Of a stretch of DNA of 64,000 bases, positions 10,065 to 24,458 are shown in pieces. The notes beneath the pieces were generated by a model, which did not search any database, was not told the DNA's origin, and saw only the letters and a program-made list of their open reading frames with translations. Within the stretch, counting starts at the first letter, position 1. Every line of letters starts with the position of its first letter. Origin of the DNA: Vicugna pacos (taxonomy: Eukaryota; Chordata; Mammalia; Artiodactyla; Camelidae); contig NC_133006.1 in the NCBI RefSeq assembly GCF_048564905.1, forward strand, positions 22,846,001 to 22,910,000, written 5' to 3'. Made by a program: the position numbers and the translations under genes.

Positions 10065-12312
10065 GTAAATTTTTTAATGCCTTTTTAATGCCATACCTTT
10101 CTAACTATTTCTAACTTTTCCTACCTTTCTATCTATATAAAAGTTCCTGGCACATCCTTCTCCTCTTCCCTCTCCAATATTTTGGATAAGGACCACTCTC
10201 ATATTAATGTCTTCCTTCTATATTTCCTATTTCACTCCCTAATTCTCCTTGTTTTTCACTGCATGCCTTTTATTTCTTTTTTTTTTTTTCAGTTCTTCAG
10301 ATACTTGCCCTGATTGATTATTATTTTTGTAGAAATGTCTGGCATTAGGCGGGTCACTACATCACTTCCATTCTATATATGTTTTCTGGCAAATGACCAC
10401 TGAGGTAGAATTTCCATCACCTTTCAACTTCTGGGGAGAATAACTATGCAACTGAAGGTGATCCAACTTAAGTGAAAAGAAGACTCCAATTTGCCGAGTA
10501 AAATTTCTCAACCTTCTGATCTTTCAAGGACAATAAATTGATGTCATTCTTGGTCAAGTGTGAGCTCTAAGCTAATTCTACAGTTCACCTTGATCATATT
10601 ACCCAATAGTTCCCAAGTATACAAATGTATTACCTAACATTTTGTGACCTCTTTTCTTTCAAAATTATTAGCTCTGCAAAATGTAATTTTTCTTAATGAG
10701 TTTAGAGGGACTTTACCTGCTAAGGGAAGGGCATTTCATTACATATCTATCATTAATAAAATGTTATTTCATTAATGTGAGAAGTGAAGTTTGGGGGAAA
10801 ATTTTTTAAAGTTTTTCAGAAAACACTGATTTAAACAATAATTTTTTACCTCCTCTATCCTCTTGAGATTTTCCATCTACACTTTTGTTTCAGGAGAAAT
10901 TCAGTTTAGCCATGTATCTCTTCACAGTTTATAGGAGGCTCAAAGTGGTGACTGTTCCATTAGCCCCTGTGCACAGCGGGGCCCTTTACCGTATGTTTTC
11001 TCATCACTTTTTAAGTATATCTTCCCTATCTTCCTTTACGTTAGTATTTTATTTTGAACAAACCTAGAAGAGCCAACACAGCCCAATAGGAACTCCTATT
11101 CTACCTCCTCTTATGGAAAAGTTTCCAATCTTAGATCCTTTGCAAAATAGAAGTTATGGAATTAAAACTACAACACTTCTCATTGGCTATATGGACTTCA
11201 AACTTTAAGGCTTGAAATCTCATAAATGTACGCTCATTTGAACCTAAGAGAAAACTAAGTAAATACAATATATTTTTGAAGCCCTCGCTTCCTCCCTTCC
11301 TGACATTATCATCTTACATGGAATGAGTTGCTGTTTTCTTATTTTCATTGACGGATCAGTGTGAAGAGGGTAAAGTCATGGCTCATAAGGTATTTCACTG
11401 TGTGCTAGAGCATGCTTTCATTTGTTTCTTGTACCTTTGCCTTCAATACTCAATTTCCCTATTCCCCAACACCATTGTACATAGGGCTTACGTGTCTGTC
11501 TTCCTGTTTAGTCTTTCCAAATGAAGTTTGCCTTCTCCATTGTTTTTTAATTTCTCCCATTAGCACTTCTGTGATTTCTCTTCTGGATACTATCTAGGCA
11601 GAATTTTTTTGTCACTAAATGTTACTAATAATGCATTTCAATGATTTGCCTTTTCCAAGCTTGTGAAGTGTGAGTTTTCTCCAATATATTCTCAGTCCTT
11701 GATATACAAATGCTTTCAAACTAACATTTGGTACTTAAACTCCATCTTTTCATGGGTTTTTATTAAGACATGCCTCAGTAGGCTTTAGCTACAATAGAAT
11801 GTCATATCACATGAAGTTATTTATTGATCGGTTGAGAGAAATGTGAATAGAATCATCCAGGAAAAGATCCCTGAATTTCCTCTACAAGACTGGTTCATGA
11901 TGTTAATTCAATGTACATGTCTTCTTCACACAACTTAGGTATTACAATAATGAAGTTGACTGCATACATGTATTAACAGGCAAAGAAGTATTATAGGTAA
12001 TAAGCCAAATAATAATAGCTCTAGTAATGTCAAAATAAAGGACATTTTAAAAATGTGCACTTCAGAACTGTTACTACGATACTTTTCCTTAAATTAGATG
12101 ATATTTATTTTTATTCCTATTCTCCTTTGGGAGAATGTTTTCTTGACAAAATCAGCTCTGATTCACTGTGTGTATGGTGTGTGTGTGCCCCTCTGTGTGC
12201 GTGTACCTGCATTCAGATAATTTAACTTTATATGTATATATTTTGTAACAACTTTGGTTTCCTGGTTTTCCATTTCCATATTATTGACATTAATCTTCCA
12301 TTTTTTTTAAAG

Positions 12313-12372
12313 AACCTCAGGGAAGACATGATAAGTATTCTAAAAACTCTGTTCACAGGATTCTAAAAAATG
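12313..12372 (+). CDS. Mini-exon E3, unit 2 (60 nt)
   Basis: Identical to E3 of unit 1, including the internal 42-bp duplication trace. Confidence 0.65.
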
Positions 12373-13789
12373 GTAAGTATTCTAAAAACTGTAGAATCCC
12401 TTTTTCACAGCTGATTTCTTGGGCCCTTAACATTCCCAGTACTTAATCCCTGTGCTTTTCTTTGTCTTTCCCTTCTCCTGGATGTCGACCTTTACCTCTC
12501 CCAATTTTAGGTATGGACCTCCCCATAAAATGTTCTCTCCATCTAGTCTCCACTTGTACAATCCATTTCAAGTCCTCATTTTTCCATCCTATTATCATTT
12601 CTTTCCTGTTAACAATACCTTTGTGTGTTTTTACATACTTTTTACAAACTCTCTAAAAAGTTGATGAGATTATGGACATTAGTATGAAAGGCACTGAATT
12701 CCACTCTGTTTAGCTTCCAGGAAACATCCCTAGTTAGGATCTCCATTACTTTCCAAATTCAATGGCCCACATTTGTTTTGATAATACTTCCCCAAAGCTG
12801 CAGAGATCAGAGAAGATGCCTAAGAGGCTGGGTGAAATTCACCTATTAATTTTCGCTTCAAAGCCTGTGTAAATTCTCCTCTCTCTCCTTCTTGAGGCAC
12901 ATTCCTCCACTGTGCTTCAATACATATCCTAGCACCCTTAGGTTTAAGAATATCTCCAGTGGTGTTCTTGGAAGTTTTTCTTTCATCTTTTTCTTCTTTG
13001 TTTTTTGTTTTGCACTTTGAATGACACAATGAACACCTCAACAACCAGAAACCTGTTTGATGTTTACAAAAGAAGTTTAAATAGTAGGAAATGTTCAATT
13101 GTTTCTCGCTCTCTCTCAATTCTCGTCTCTTGATGTGAAAGATAAGGAAATCATTGCCCTGGAAAGTTTCCAAAGAATTTTTTTAAAACAATTGGATAAT
13201 ATTTTTAAATTTTAATATCTTTTCATGACAGTTTTCAGTGATAAGCATTACTTTTAAAATAATAGAATTCAGGCATATATCAAATTAATGTACATAGCAA
13301 GATTTACAAGACTGTCATTACAGGTAGCTTGGGGGAAGATGGGTGCCATTACTCTGTCCTTCCTCATATCTTTCCAACTACCTCTCTTCTGAATGAGTTG
13401 GTGTTTGTTTTCTATGAGTCCTGAAAAACGACAAAGTTCCGATGCAAGACCAATGATGTGTAGCACTTTTATCCCTGAGAGAGGGCGCCAATAGCTCTTA
13501 GGTATTACAATATGTATAGGTATTACGTGATACCATTTTCACTCTTATTCTTTCTGACACACAGCATATATAGAAGACCAACAATATTTCCTCTTCCTGG
13601 TAAAATGATCTTTGAATCTCCTGGGTCCAGTGCTCTTTGAATCTCCTGGGTCCAGTGCTCAGAAATATGTGTCAGTTAGGACCCCTCAGAAATGTATTGC
13701 AGTGTTTGAAAATTTAAAACTCCTCTCTTTCTGACATTCTCTCCTCATTTTGAGGGAATTGTTTATTTTTTCACTTAAACAGTAACTGT

Positions 13790-13930
13790 CCTGGTAGTAG
13801 CTCACAGTGAAAAAGAATATGAAAATGAATACATGTATATTCAGGTATGACTGAAAAATTGTGGTGAACACCAGAAATTGACTCAACATTGAAAACTGTC
13901 TATAACTCAATAAAATTAAAAAAAAAAAGG
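13790..13930 (+). mobile_element. L1 3' end, unit 2
   Basis: Duplicate of the unit 1 insertion with the same target-site duplication. Confidence 0.85.
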
Positions 13931-14770
13931 ACAGTAACTGTGAGGAGAAGAAAGCAAATCTAGTTATTGTTTATCCCTGTCTATCTGGTCATGCTTTCAC
14001 TGTTTATTGGAATCTTGTCTGCAATGCTCAATTGCCATCTTATGCATATATATTGCATCAAATGCAATATACACATATACTTGTATGATTTTGACTCATC
14101 TATTCACTTTTCAGTGGATGTTTGGCAAATTAATTAGTTATACAGTGTTCCCCATTGGTACTTCTGTGACTGGTCCTGCTGCATCAGTCTCTGTAGACAT
14201 TTTCTTCCTCTCTAGTTAATGCCAGTAATCACATACCTCTGAAGCACCGTCATTTTAAGATCTGTAATGTTTGTCTGAGAGACATACAAGCCCTGTAACT
14301 TAGAATTTGTGTCACTGGCAATGACTATTTCATTTCCCTTTGTCTCTTGAGATTTAATTCACGTGCCCTTCATTTAGGCATGAGTTGAAATAGAAACCCA
14401 CAAATACAGGGTGATGTGTTCATCGACTGACATAAAAGTGAATAGAGAGACTCAGTACATACTGTGTGTAATCTCTAGTAGGGTTTTCTAGTCTTCTAAT
14501 TCAGCGTTTGTGTCCAGTTTATTGAACATAGCTACCCTGATCCCTGAACACATGTAGTAGCAGCCAAACAGCTTATAATACCTGACAAAATAAATAATGA
14601 AAGCCTAATGTCAAAATATTTAATAACTTTTAAAAGGTAACCCCCAGGACTAACACTCCTAACATTCTCTCTCAATGTGGAAAAATCACTCAGTTTAAGC
14701 CCCTGTCCGTTTCTGGAGAATACTTTTGCACCAAGTGAGGATTTGGTGACTGTGGATGTGTGGGCGTGAG

Positions 14771-14807
<37 letters not shown>

Positions 14808-14982
14808 CTGTGAATATTTATTCCTGTGACTATAGGCCTGTTCCATGTATGTTTCCCTGTTTTTTGTGTGTGTACCTGACTACTAAACATTTAGTTGTCA
14901 GTGCGAAAGCTTGAACAAAATTGAATTCTATTTGTTTTTCTTTCTTTTGATATTTCCTTGGACTTTTCATTTTGTTTTTCAG

Positions 14983-15003
14983 CTGTTTCCGGAAAACCAG
15001 TCG
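14983..15003 (+). CDS. Mini-exon E4, unit 2 (AVSGKPV)
   Basis: Identical to E4 of unit 1. The upstream (TG)n tract is 32 nt here against 24 nt in unit 1. Confidence 0.65.
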
Positions 15004-15447
15004 GTAACTATTCTCGCATTCTTTGCCCCATAACCCTTTAAATGAGTGCTAACTTTCCTGCCTTTGTATCTACATGCCACCAATTGGCTCATCCTTCTCT
15101 TCTTCCCTCTCCAATATCTGGATCTCAACTACACCAATATCAATTTCTTCCTTGTCTTCTTACCGATTTCACCAATTCCCTTTTATCCTTTTGTATTAGA
15201 AACGTTTTCTCCTCTGTAACCGTTAGGGGTGTTTGTTTCTTTTGGGATGTCCCTCTATGTCCCTTTGACATGAGGAGGTGTATGGGAGTGAAATACACTT
15301 TGACTGGGCAGATGGTCTCTGAAATTTGCAGTTTCAATTCTCAGAAGACAAGTCTCAGAAACAGCTATGGAAATGCTTGAAAATTTGTCCTTTTGCTTTC
15401 TGACACTGTGTCCCATTTTGAGTGAAAGATTTCTTTCTTTCCTTTAG

Positions 15448-15474
15448 TTAATGACAAATGTGAAGAAGAAAATG
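15448..15474 (+). CDS. Mini-exon E5, unit 2 (VNDKCEEEN)
   Basis: Identical to E5 of unit 1, phase 1-1, gtaagt donor. Confidence 0.65.
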
Positions 15475-16290
15475 GTAAGTCTCATGAATGTACCTCTCTG
15501 TGTACCTAAGCATGGTTTCAAATGTACTTATGCCTTTCACTTCAGCTTCCAAGGATCATGTTTCTCAACTCCGATATGTGCTTCTTTTACATGACTTCCT
15601 CTCCAGTCTTACTTTGCAACTGAAGTTTCCCTTCTCATTGGCTATTTAATTATCCCCGAAAATTGCTCTTTGATTTGTCCTGTAATTGCAATGTTTGCAG
15701 ATATTCCTTTGGAGTCAATAACTTTTACTATTATATATACCTTTGGAGTAATGGCTTTTCTGAGTGGCTGAAGTGAAACTTTTTCCGAGACATGCTCAGG
15801 TCATTTGATTTAGGCTCACTTCACTGTCATTTACTACTTTTTTTTTCCTTTTCATGGAACTTAGTTAAAATTTTCATTTAGGCATAGTTGAAAGAGAAAT
15901 TCACACGCCCACTGTTATATATTCATCGAGTGATGAAAGTATTCTTACTACTGCGACCAAGGGGATACACCCTATGGTACCGCTAGAAGCAGTGGTGTGA
16001 GATCCTCCAATTCATTGTTTGTGGCTGCTTTGTATCACTTAGATGTCATGAAAACCCAATTGAACATACAGATTAAGTAAAGGAAAAGTACTTACTGCAT
16101 CTTCCAAACTCAAGCAGAAAAGCCAAATTGTATCTAAAGGGATAAGGGACATTAGATAGCTTAGCACGGGAAATGCTATTAGTAAAAAACAAAGTTCTCA
16201 GTCAAGAATATTCATTCATTTTATCTTTGTTTTCATTTTGAGGGAAACATTTTTCGGGTAAAACTGAGCTCTGAACCACTGGACATGTAC

Positions 16291-16333
<43 letters not shown>

Positions 16334-16476
16334 ACTTCATGCAATGGTATCTGATTGTGTGTATCTGTGTGCACATCCACGTGGGTTCAAATTGAAATAT
16401 AAATTCTGTGTTAAATGTGAATTACTTTTCCATTTTTACATTATATTTACATTGATCTCTCCATTTTATTTTTCAG

Positions 16477-16497
16477 AAAGACCTCAGAAAACAGTAG
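16477..16497 (+). CDS. Mini-exon E1, unit 3 (ERPQKTV)
   Basis: Same exon and splice sites as E1 in unit 1. Confidence 0.65.
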   Translation, partial: KDLRKQ

Positions 16498-18004
16498 GTA
16501 AGTTTTCAAAAGATCTGTTTCTCCTAACCTCATGTGAATGATGGTTTGTCACTGAATTAACAATTCCTGCCCTTTAATCTGTGTCTATCTATTGTCTCGC
16601 TCTTCTCATGGATGCCTACCTTTCCCTCACATTAAATGTTCATGCAATTGTTTCTTAAGTTACCTTAAGTTAACTTCCTTTCAATTTCCCAACCTTCCAT
16701 TATTTTCCATTCCTTCTTTTTTTATTCCATACCGTTCCTTCCCTATGACATTGGCTTTTTCTGTTTTCTGGAGACTTACAATAGGTTTCCTGAGAAGTTG
16801 GTGAGATGAAAGGCATTAGGTTGATAAGCACATTGTGTTTGTCTTTATGAAACACGTCCCAACACAGAAACTCTGTAACATATACCAAGTTGAAGAGACT
16901 ATTGCTTTGCCAATGATATTTCCCCAAACATTTAGCAGTGACAGAAGGTGTCTGTCATGTGAGTGATGTTTACCATCCATTGTCCTCTCAAATAAGACTT
17001 AATATCAGTCATCAGCTATTGTGAATTTGGGGCTTTTTTATCCACTGCTCTTTAATATGTTATCGAAGCATTTCCAGGTTTAGCAATAATTTTACGTGAT
17101 TCTCCTGGGAAAATTTTAATCTACAATGATACTGCTTTTTCTATTTTTGCATTTTCAATAATACAATTTTAATTGTGTCAAATTGAATTTCCTGATAAAT
17201 AATGGTAGAAGGACTTCTAGTTCAGGAAAAGCTCTATTAAAATATATCTCTAAAATATCAGTTTTCATTTTGCATGAGAGGCAATTACCTAATATGATGT
17301 TAAAGACTTTCATAATACAAAATAGTTTTTTTATGGCACTATAGTTGATTTTCAATACTGTAATTTCTTCACCAGTATAGCAAAATGATTCAGTGATATA
17401 TACACGTATAATGAGTGGTGGGAATGTGTATTGGTGGAGACACTATGGGAGACACTATGAAGGTTCCTTTAAAAACTGAAAATAGAGATAGCATAAGATC
17501 TTGCAATCCACTCCTATGCTGAGTTATAGACCGTAACTGTGGTGATTATAGACTTCACCATAGAAGTTCTCTTCATTTCATTTCCCACTTGAAAGTACTA
17601 TTAGCTGATTATATCTTAAAAATGAATAATGAGAAACTAACTAAGAATAAAAGTGATTAAACTTTTTCAAAAGATTACCTCTGGAACTAATGTTCCTACA
17701 ATTCTCTCTCAGTGTAGTGAAATGATTCAGTTTATGCCTCTCTCTGTTTCTGGAGAACATCCTTGAGCAAAAGTGTGGGTTTCATCTCTCGGTTCTCAGA
17801 GTGTGTGTGTGTGTGTGTGTGGGTGTGTGCACGAGCGCGCTCCTGTTTGTATGTACGTTTTCTATATGTGTGCTACTGTTTTGTGTATTTCTGGTTTTGA
17901 ATAAGATTCAGTTTGATTTTAAATATAAATTTTAAAATAATTTTCAATTCTCTTTTTCTTTCTTTCTTGGATCTTTTCATAGATCTTTTCGTTTTGTTTT
18001 TCAG

Positions 18005-18025
18005 ATGAACTACGAAGACAATATG
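18005..18025 (+). CDS. Mini-exon E2, unit 3 (DELRRQY)
   Basis: Same exon and splice sites as E2 in unit 1. Confidence 0.66.
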
Positions 18026-20273
18026 GTAAATTTTTTAATGCCTTTTTAATGCCATACCTTTCTAACTATTTCTAACTTTTCCTACCTTTCTATCTATATA
18101 AAAGTTCCTGGCACATCCTTCTCCTCTTCCCTCTCCAATATTTTGGATAAGGACCACTCTCATATTAATGTCTTCCTTCTATATTTCCTATTTCACTCCC
18201 TAATTCTCCTTGTTTTTCACTGCATGCCTTTTATTTCTTTTTTTTTTTTTCAGTTCTTCAGATACTTGCCCTGATTGATTATTATTTTTGTAGAAATGTC
18301 TGGCATTAGGCGGGTCACTACATCACTTCCATTCTATATATGTTTTCTGGCAAATGACCACTGAGGTAGAATTTCCATCACCTTTCAACTTCTGGGGAGA
18401 ATAACTATGCAACTGAAGGTGATCCAACTTAAGTGAAAAGAAGACTCCAATTTGCCGAGTAAAATTTCTCAACCTTCTGATCTTTCAAGGACAATAAATT
18501 GATGTCATTCTTGGTCAAGTGTGAGCTCTAAGCTAATTCTACAGTTCACCTTGATCATATTACCCAATAGTTCCCAAGTATACAAATGTATTACCTAACA
18601 TTTTGTGACCTCTTTTCTTTCAAAATTATTAGCTCTGCAAAATGTAATTTTTCTTAATGAGTTTAGAGGGACTTTACCTGCTAAGGGAAGGGCATTTCAT
18701 TACATATCTATCATTAATAAAATGTTATTTCATTAATGTGAGAAGTGAAGTTTGGGGGAAAATTTTTTAAAGTTTTTCAGAAAACACTGATTTAAACAAT
18801 AATTTTTTACCTCCTCTATCCTCTTGAGATTTTCCATCTACACTTTTGTTTCAGGAGAAATTCAGTTTAGCCATGTATCTCTTCACAGTTTATAGGAGGC
18901 TCAAAGTGGTGACTGTTCCATTAGCCCCTGTGCACAGCGGGGCCCTTTACCGTATGTTTTCTCATCACTTTTTAAGTATATCTTCCCTATCTTCCTTTAC
19001 GTTAGTATTTTATTTTGAACAAACCTAGAAGAGCCAACACAGCCCAATAGGAACTCCTATTCTACCTCCTCTTATGGAAAAGTTTCCAATCTTAGATCCT
19101 TTGCAAAATAGAAGTTATGGAATTAAAACTACAACACTTCTCATTGGCTATATGGACTTCAAACTTTAAGGCTTGAAATCTCATAAATGTACGCTCATTT
19201 GAACCTAAGAGAAAACTAAGTAAATACAATATATTTTTGAAGCCCTCGCTTCCTCCCTTCCTGACATTATCATCTTACATGGAATGAGTTGCTGTTTTCT
19301 TATTTTCATTGACGGATCAGTGTGAAGAGGGTAAAGTCATGGCTCATAAGGTATTTCACTGTGTGCTAGAGCATGCTTTCATTTGTTTCTTGTACCTTTG
19401 CCTTCAATACTCAATTTCCCTATTCCCCAACACCATTGTACATAGGGCTTACGTGTCTGTCTTCCTGTTTAGTCTTTCCAAATGAAGTTTGCCTTCTCCA
19501 TTGTTTTTTAATTTCTCCCATTAGCACTTCTGTGATTTCTCTTCTGGATACTATCTAGGCAGAATTTTTTTGTCACTAAATGTTACTAATAATGCATTTC
19601 AATGATTTGCCTTTTCCAAGCTTGTGAAGTGTGAGTTTTCTCCAATATATTCTCAGTCCTTGATATACAAATGCTTTCAAACTAACATTTGGTACTTAAA
19701 CTCCATCTTTTCATGGGTTTTTATTAAGACATGCCTCAGTAGGCTTTAGCTACAATAGAATGTCATATCACATGAAGTTATTTATTGATCGGTTGAGAGA
19801 AATGTGAATAGAATCATCCAGGAAAAGATCCCTGAATTTCCTCTACAAGACTGGTTCATGATGTTAATTCAATGTACATGTCTTCTTCACACAACTTAGG
19901 TATTACAATAATGAAGTTGACTGCATACATGTATTAACAGGCAAAGAAGTATTATAGGTAATAAGCCAAATAATAATAGCTCTAGTAATGTCAAAATAAA
20001 GGACATTTTAAAAATGTGCACTTCAGAACTGTTACTACGATACTTTTCCTTAAATTAGATGATATTTATTTTTATTCCTATTCTCCTTTGGGAGAATGTT
20101 TTCTTGACAAAATCAGCTCTGATTCACTGTGTGTATGGTGTGTGTGTGCCCCTCTGTGTGCGTGTACCTGCATTCAGATAATTTAACTTTATATGTATAT
20201 ATTTTGTAACAACTTTGGTTTCCTGGTTTTCCATTTCCATATTATTGACATTAATCTTCCATTTTTTTTAAAG

Positions 20274-20333
20274 AACCTCAGGGAAGACATGATAAGTATT
20301 CTAAAAACTCTGTTCACAGGATTCTAAAAAATG
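20274..20333 (+). CDS. Mini-exon E3, unit 3 (60 nt)
   Basis: Same exon and splice sites as E3 in unit 1. Confidence 0.65.
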
Positions 20334-21750
20334 GTAAGTATTCTAAAAACTGTAGAATCCCTTTTTCACAGCTGATTTCTTGGGCCCTTAACATTCCCAG
20401 TACTTAATCCCTGTGCTTTTCTTTGTCTTTCCCTTCTCCTGGATGTCGACCTTTACCTCTCCCAATTTTAGGTATGGACCTCCCCATAAAATGTTCTCTC
20501 CATCTAGTCTCCACTTGTACAATCCATTTCAAGTCCTCATTTTTCCATCCTATTATCATTTCTTTCCTGTTAACAATACCTTTGTGTGTTTTTACATACT
20601 TTTTACAAACTCTCTAAAAAGTTGATGAGATTATGGACATTAGTATGAAAGGCACTGAATTCCACTCTGTTTAGCTTCCAGGAAACATCCCTAGTTAGGA
20701 TCTCCATTACTTTCCAAATTCAATGGCCCACATTTGTTTTGATAATACTTCCCCAAAGCTGCAGAGATCAGAGAAGATGCCTAAGAGGCTGGGTGAAATT
20801 CACCTATTAATTTTCGCTTCAAAGCCTGTGTAAATTCTCCTCTCTCTCCTTCTTGAGGCACATTCCTCCACTGTGCTTCAATACATATCCTAGCACCCTT
20901 AGGTTTAAGAATATCTCCAGTGGTGTTCTTGGAAGTTTTTCTTTCATCTTTTTCTTCTTTGTTTTTTGTTTTGCACTTTGAATGACACAATGAACACCTC
21001 AACAACCAGAAACCTGTTTGATGTTTACAAAAGAAGTTTAAATAGTAGGAAATGTTCAATTGTTTCTCGCTCTCTCTCAATTCTCGTCTCTTGATGTGAA
21101 AGATAAGGAAATCATTGCCCTGGAAAGTTTCCAAAGAATTTTTTTAAAACAATTGGATAATATTTTTAAATTTTAATATCTTTTCATGACAGTTTTCAGT
21201 GATAAGCATTACTTTTAAAATAATAGAATTCAGGCATATATCAAATTAATGTACATAGCAAGATTTACAAGACTGTCATTACAGGTAGCTTGGGGGAAGA
21301 TGGGTGCCATTACTCTGTCCTTCCTCATATCTTTCCAACTACCTCTCTTCTGAATGAGTTGGTGTTTGTTTTCTATGAGTCCTGAAAAACGACAAAGTTC
21401 CGATGCAAGACCAATGATGTGTAGCACTTTTATCCCTGAGAGAGGGCGCCAATAGCTCTTAGGTATTACAATATGTATAGGTATTACGTGATACCATTTT
21501 CACTCTTATTCTTTCTGACACACAGCATATATAGAAGACCAACAATATTTCCTCTTCCTGGTAAAATGATCTTTGAATCTCCTGGGTCCAGTGCTCTTTG
21601 AATCTCCTGGGTCCAGTGCTCAGAAATATGTGTCAGTTAGGACCCCTCAGAAATGTATTGCAGTGTTTGAAAATTTAAAACTCCTCTCTTTCTGACATTC
21701 TCTCCTCATTTTGAGGGAATTGTTTATTTTTTCACTTAAACAGTAACTGT

Positions 21751-21891
21751 CCTGGTAGTAGCTCACAGTGAAAAAGAATATGAAAATGAATACATGTATA
21801 TTCAGGTATGACTGAAAAATTGTGGTGAACACCAGAAATTGACTCAACATTGAAAACTGTCTATAACTCAATAAAATTAAAAAAAAAAAGG
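21751..21891 (+). mobile_element. L1 3' end, unit 3
   Basis: Duplicate of the unit 1 insertion. Confidence 0.85.
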
Positions 21892-22731
21892 ACAGTAACT
21901 GTGAGGAGAAGAAAGCAAATCTAGTTATTGTTTATCCCTGTCTATCTGGTCATGCTTTCACTGTTTATTGGAATCTTGTCTGCAATGCTCAATTGCCATC
22001 TTATGCATATATATTGCATCAAATGCAATATACACATATACTTGTATGATTTTGACTCATCTATTCACTTTTCAGTGGATGTTTGGCAAATTAATTAGTT
22101 ATACAGTGTTCCCCATTGGTACTTCTGTGACTGGTCCTGCTGCATCAGTCTCTGTAGACATTTTCTTCCTCTCTAGTTAATGCCAGTAATCACATACCTC
22201 TGAAGCACCGTCATTTTAAGATCTGTAATGTTTGTCTGAGAGACATACAAGCCCTGTAACTTAGAATTTGTGTCACTGGCAATGACTATTTCATTTCCCT
22301 TTGTCTCTTGAGATTTAATTCACGTGCCCTTCATTTAGGCATGAGTTGAAATAGAAACCCACAAATACAGGGTGATGTGTTCATCGACTGACATAAAAGT
22401 GAATAGAGAGACTCAGTACATACTGTGTGTAATCTCTAGTAGGGTTTTCTAGTCTTCTAATTCAGCGTTTGTGTCCAGTTTATTGAACATAGCTACCCTG
22501 ATCCCTGAACACATGTAGTAGCAGCCAAACAGCTTATAATACCTGACAAAATAAATAATGAAAGCCTAATGTCAAAATATTTAATAACTTTTAAAAGGTA
22601 ACCCCCAGGACTAACACTCCTAACATTCTCTCTCAATGTGGAAAAATCACTCAGTTTAAGCCCCTGTCCGTTTCTGGAGAATACTTTTGCACCAAGTGAG
22701 GATTTGGTGACTGTGGATGTGTGGGCGTGAG

Positions 22732-22768
<37 letters not shown>

Positions 22769-22943
22769 CTGTGAATATTTATTCCTGTGACTATAGGCCT
22801 GTTCCATGTATGTTTCCCTGTTTTTTGTGTGTGTACCTGACTACTAAACATTTAGTTGTCAGTGCGAAAGCTTGAACAAAATTGAATTCTATTTGTTTTT
22901 CTTTCTTTTGATATTTCCTTGGACTTTTCATTTTGTTTTTCAG

Positions 22944-22964
22944 CTGTTTCCGGAAAACCAGTCG
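22944..22964 (+). CDS. Mini-exon E4, unit 3 (AVSGKPV)
   Basis: Same exon and splice sites as E4 in unit 1. Confidence 0.65.
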
Positions 22965-23408
22965 GTAACTATTCTCGCATTCTTTGCCCCATAACCCTTT
23001 AAATGAGTGCTAACTTTCCTGCCTTTGTATCTACATGCCACCAATTGGCTCATCCTTCTCTTCTTCCCTCTCCAATATCTGGATCTCAACTACACCAATA
23101 TCAATTTCTTCCTTGTCTTCTTACCGATTTCACCAATTCCCTTTTATCCTTTTGTATTAGAAACGTTTTCTCCTCTGTAACCGTTAGGGGTGTTTGTTTC
23201 TTTTGGGATGTCCCTCTATGTCCCTTTGACATGAGGAGGTGTATGGGAGTGAAATACACTTTGACTGGGCAGATGGTCTCTGAAATTTGCAGTTTCAATT
23301 CTCAGAAGACAAGTCTCAGAAACAGCTATGGAAATGCTTGAAAATTTGTCCTTTTGCTTTCTGACACTGTGTCCCATTTTGAGTGAAAGATTTCTTTCTT
23401 TCCTTTAG

Positions 23409-23435
23409 TTAATGACAAATGTGAAGAAGAAAATG
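23409..23435 (+). CDS. Mini-exon E5, unit 3 (VNDKCEEEN)
   Basis: Same exon and splice sites as E5 in unit 1. Confidence 0.65.
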
Positions 23436-24251
23436 GTAAGTCTCATGAATGTACCTCTCTGTGTACCTAAGCATGGTTTCAAATGTACTTATGCCTTTCA
23501 CTTCAGCTTCCAAGGATCATGTTTCTCAACTCCGATATGTGCTTCTTTTACATGACTTCCTCTCCAGTCTTACTTTGCAACTGAAGTTTCCCTTCTCATT
23601 GGCTATTTAATTATCCCCGAAAATTGCTCTTTGATTTGTCCTGTAATTGCAATGTTTGCAGATATTCCTTTGGAGTCAATAACTTTTACTATTATATATA
23701 CCTTTGGAGTAATGGCTTTTCTGAGTGGCTGAAGTGAAACTTTTTCCGAGACATGCTCAGGTCATTTGATTTAGGCTCACTTCACTGTCATTTACTACTT
23801 TTTTTTTCCTTTTCATGGAACTTAGTTAAAATTTTCATTTAGGCATAGTTGAAAGAGAAATTCACACGCCCACTGTTATATATTCATCGAGTGATGAAAG
23901 TATTCTTACTACTGCGACCAAGGGGATACACCCTATGGTACCGCTAGAAGCAGTGGTGTGAGATCCTCCAATTCATTGTTTGTGGCTGCTTTGTATCACT
24001 TAGATGTCATGAAAACCCAATTGAACATACAGATTAAGTAAAGGAAAAGTACTTACTGCATCTTCCAAACTCAAGCAGAAAAGCCAAATTGTATCTAAAG
24101 GGATAAGGGACATTAGATAGCTTAGCACGGGAAATGCTATTAGTAAAAAACAAAGTTCTCAGTCAAGAATATTCATTCATTTTATCTTTGTTTTCATTTT
24201 GAGGGAAACATTTTTCGGGTAAAACTGAGCTCTGAACCACTGGACATGTAC

Positions 24252-24294
<43 letters not shown>

Positions 24295-24437
24295 ACTTCA
24301 TGCAATGGTATCTGATTGTGTGTATCTGTGTGCACATCCACGTGGGTTCAAATTGAAATATAAATTCTGTGTTAAATGTGAATTACTTTTCCATTTTTAC
24401 ATTATATTTACATTGATCTCTCCATTTTATTTTTCAG

Positions 24438-24458
24438 AAAGACCTCAGAAAACAGTAG
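24438..24458 (+). CDS. Mini-exon E1, unit 4 (ERPQKTV)
   Basis: Same exon and splice sites as E1 in unit 1. Confidence 0.65.
   Translation, partial: KDLRKQ

Larger units (their letters stand above)
7946..15906 (+). repeat. Tandem unit 2 (7961 bp)
   Basis: Second head-to-tail copy with the same order of E1-E5, L1 end and (TG)n tracts. It is the same length as unit 3, and all five exons are offset from unit 3 by exactly 7961 bp. Confidence 0.95.
15907..23867 (+). repeat. Tandem unit 3 (7961 bp)
   Basis: Third copy. I found no difference from unit 2 at any position spot-checked, including microsatellite lengths. It is therefore either the youngest duplicate or an assembly duplication. Confidence 0.95.

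Noticed and set aside
14532-14890. Minus-strand frames with runs of alternating His and Thr
   Set aside because: They are translations of the (TG)n/(CA)n microsatellite before E4.
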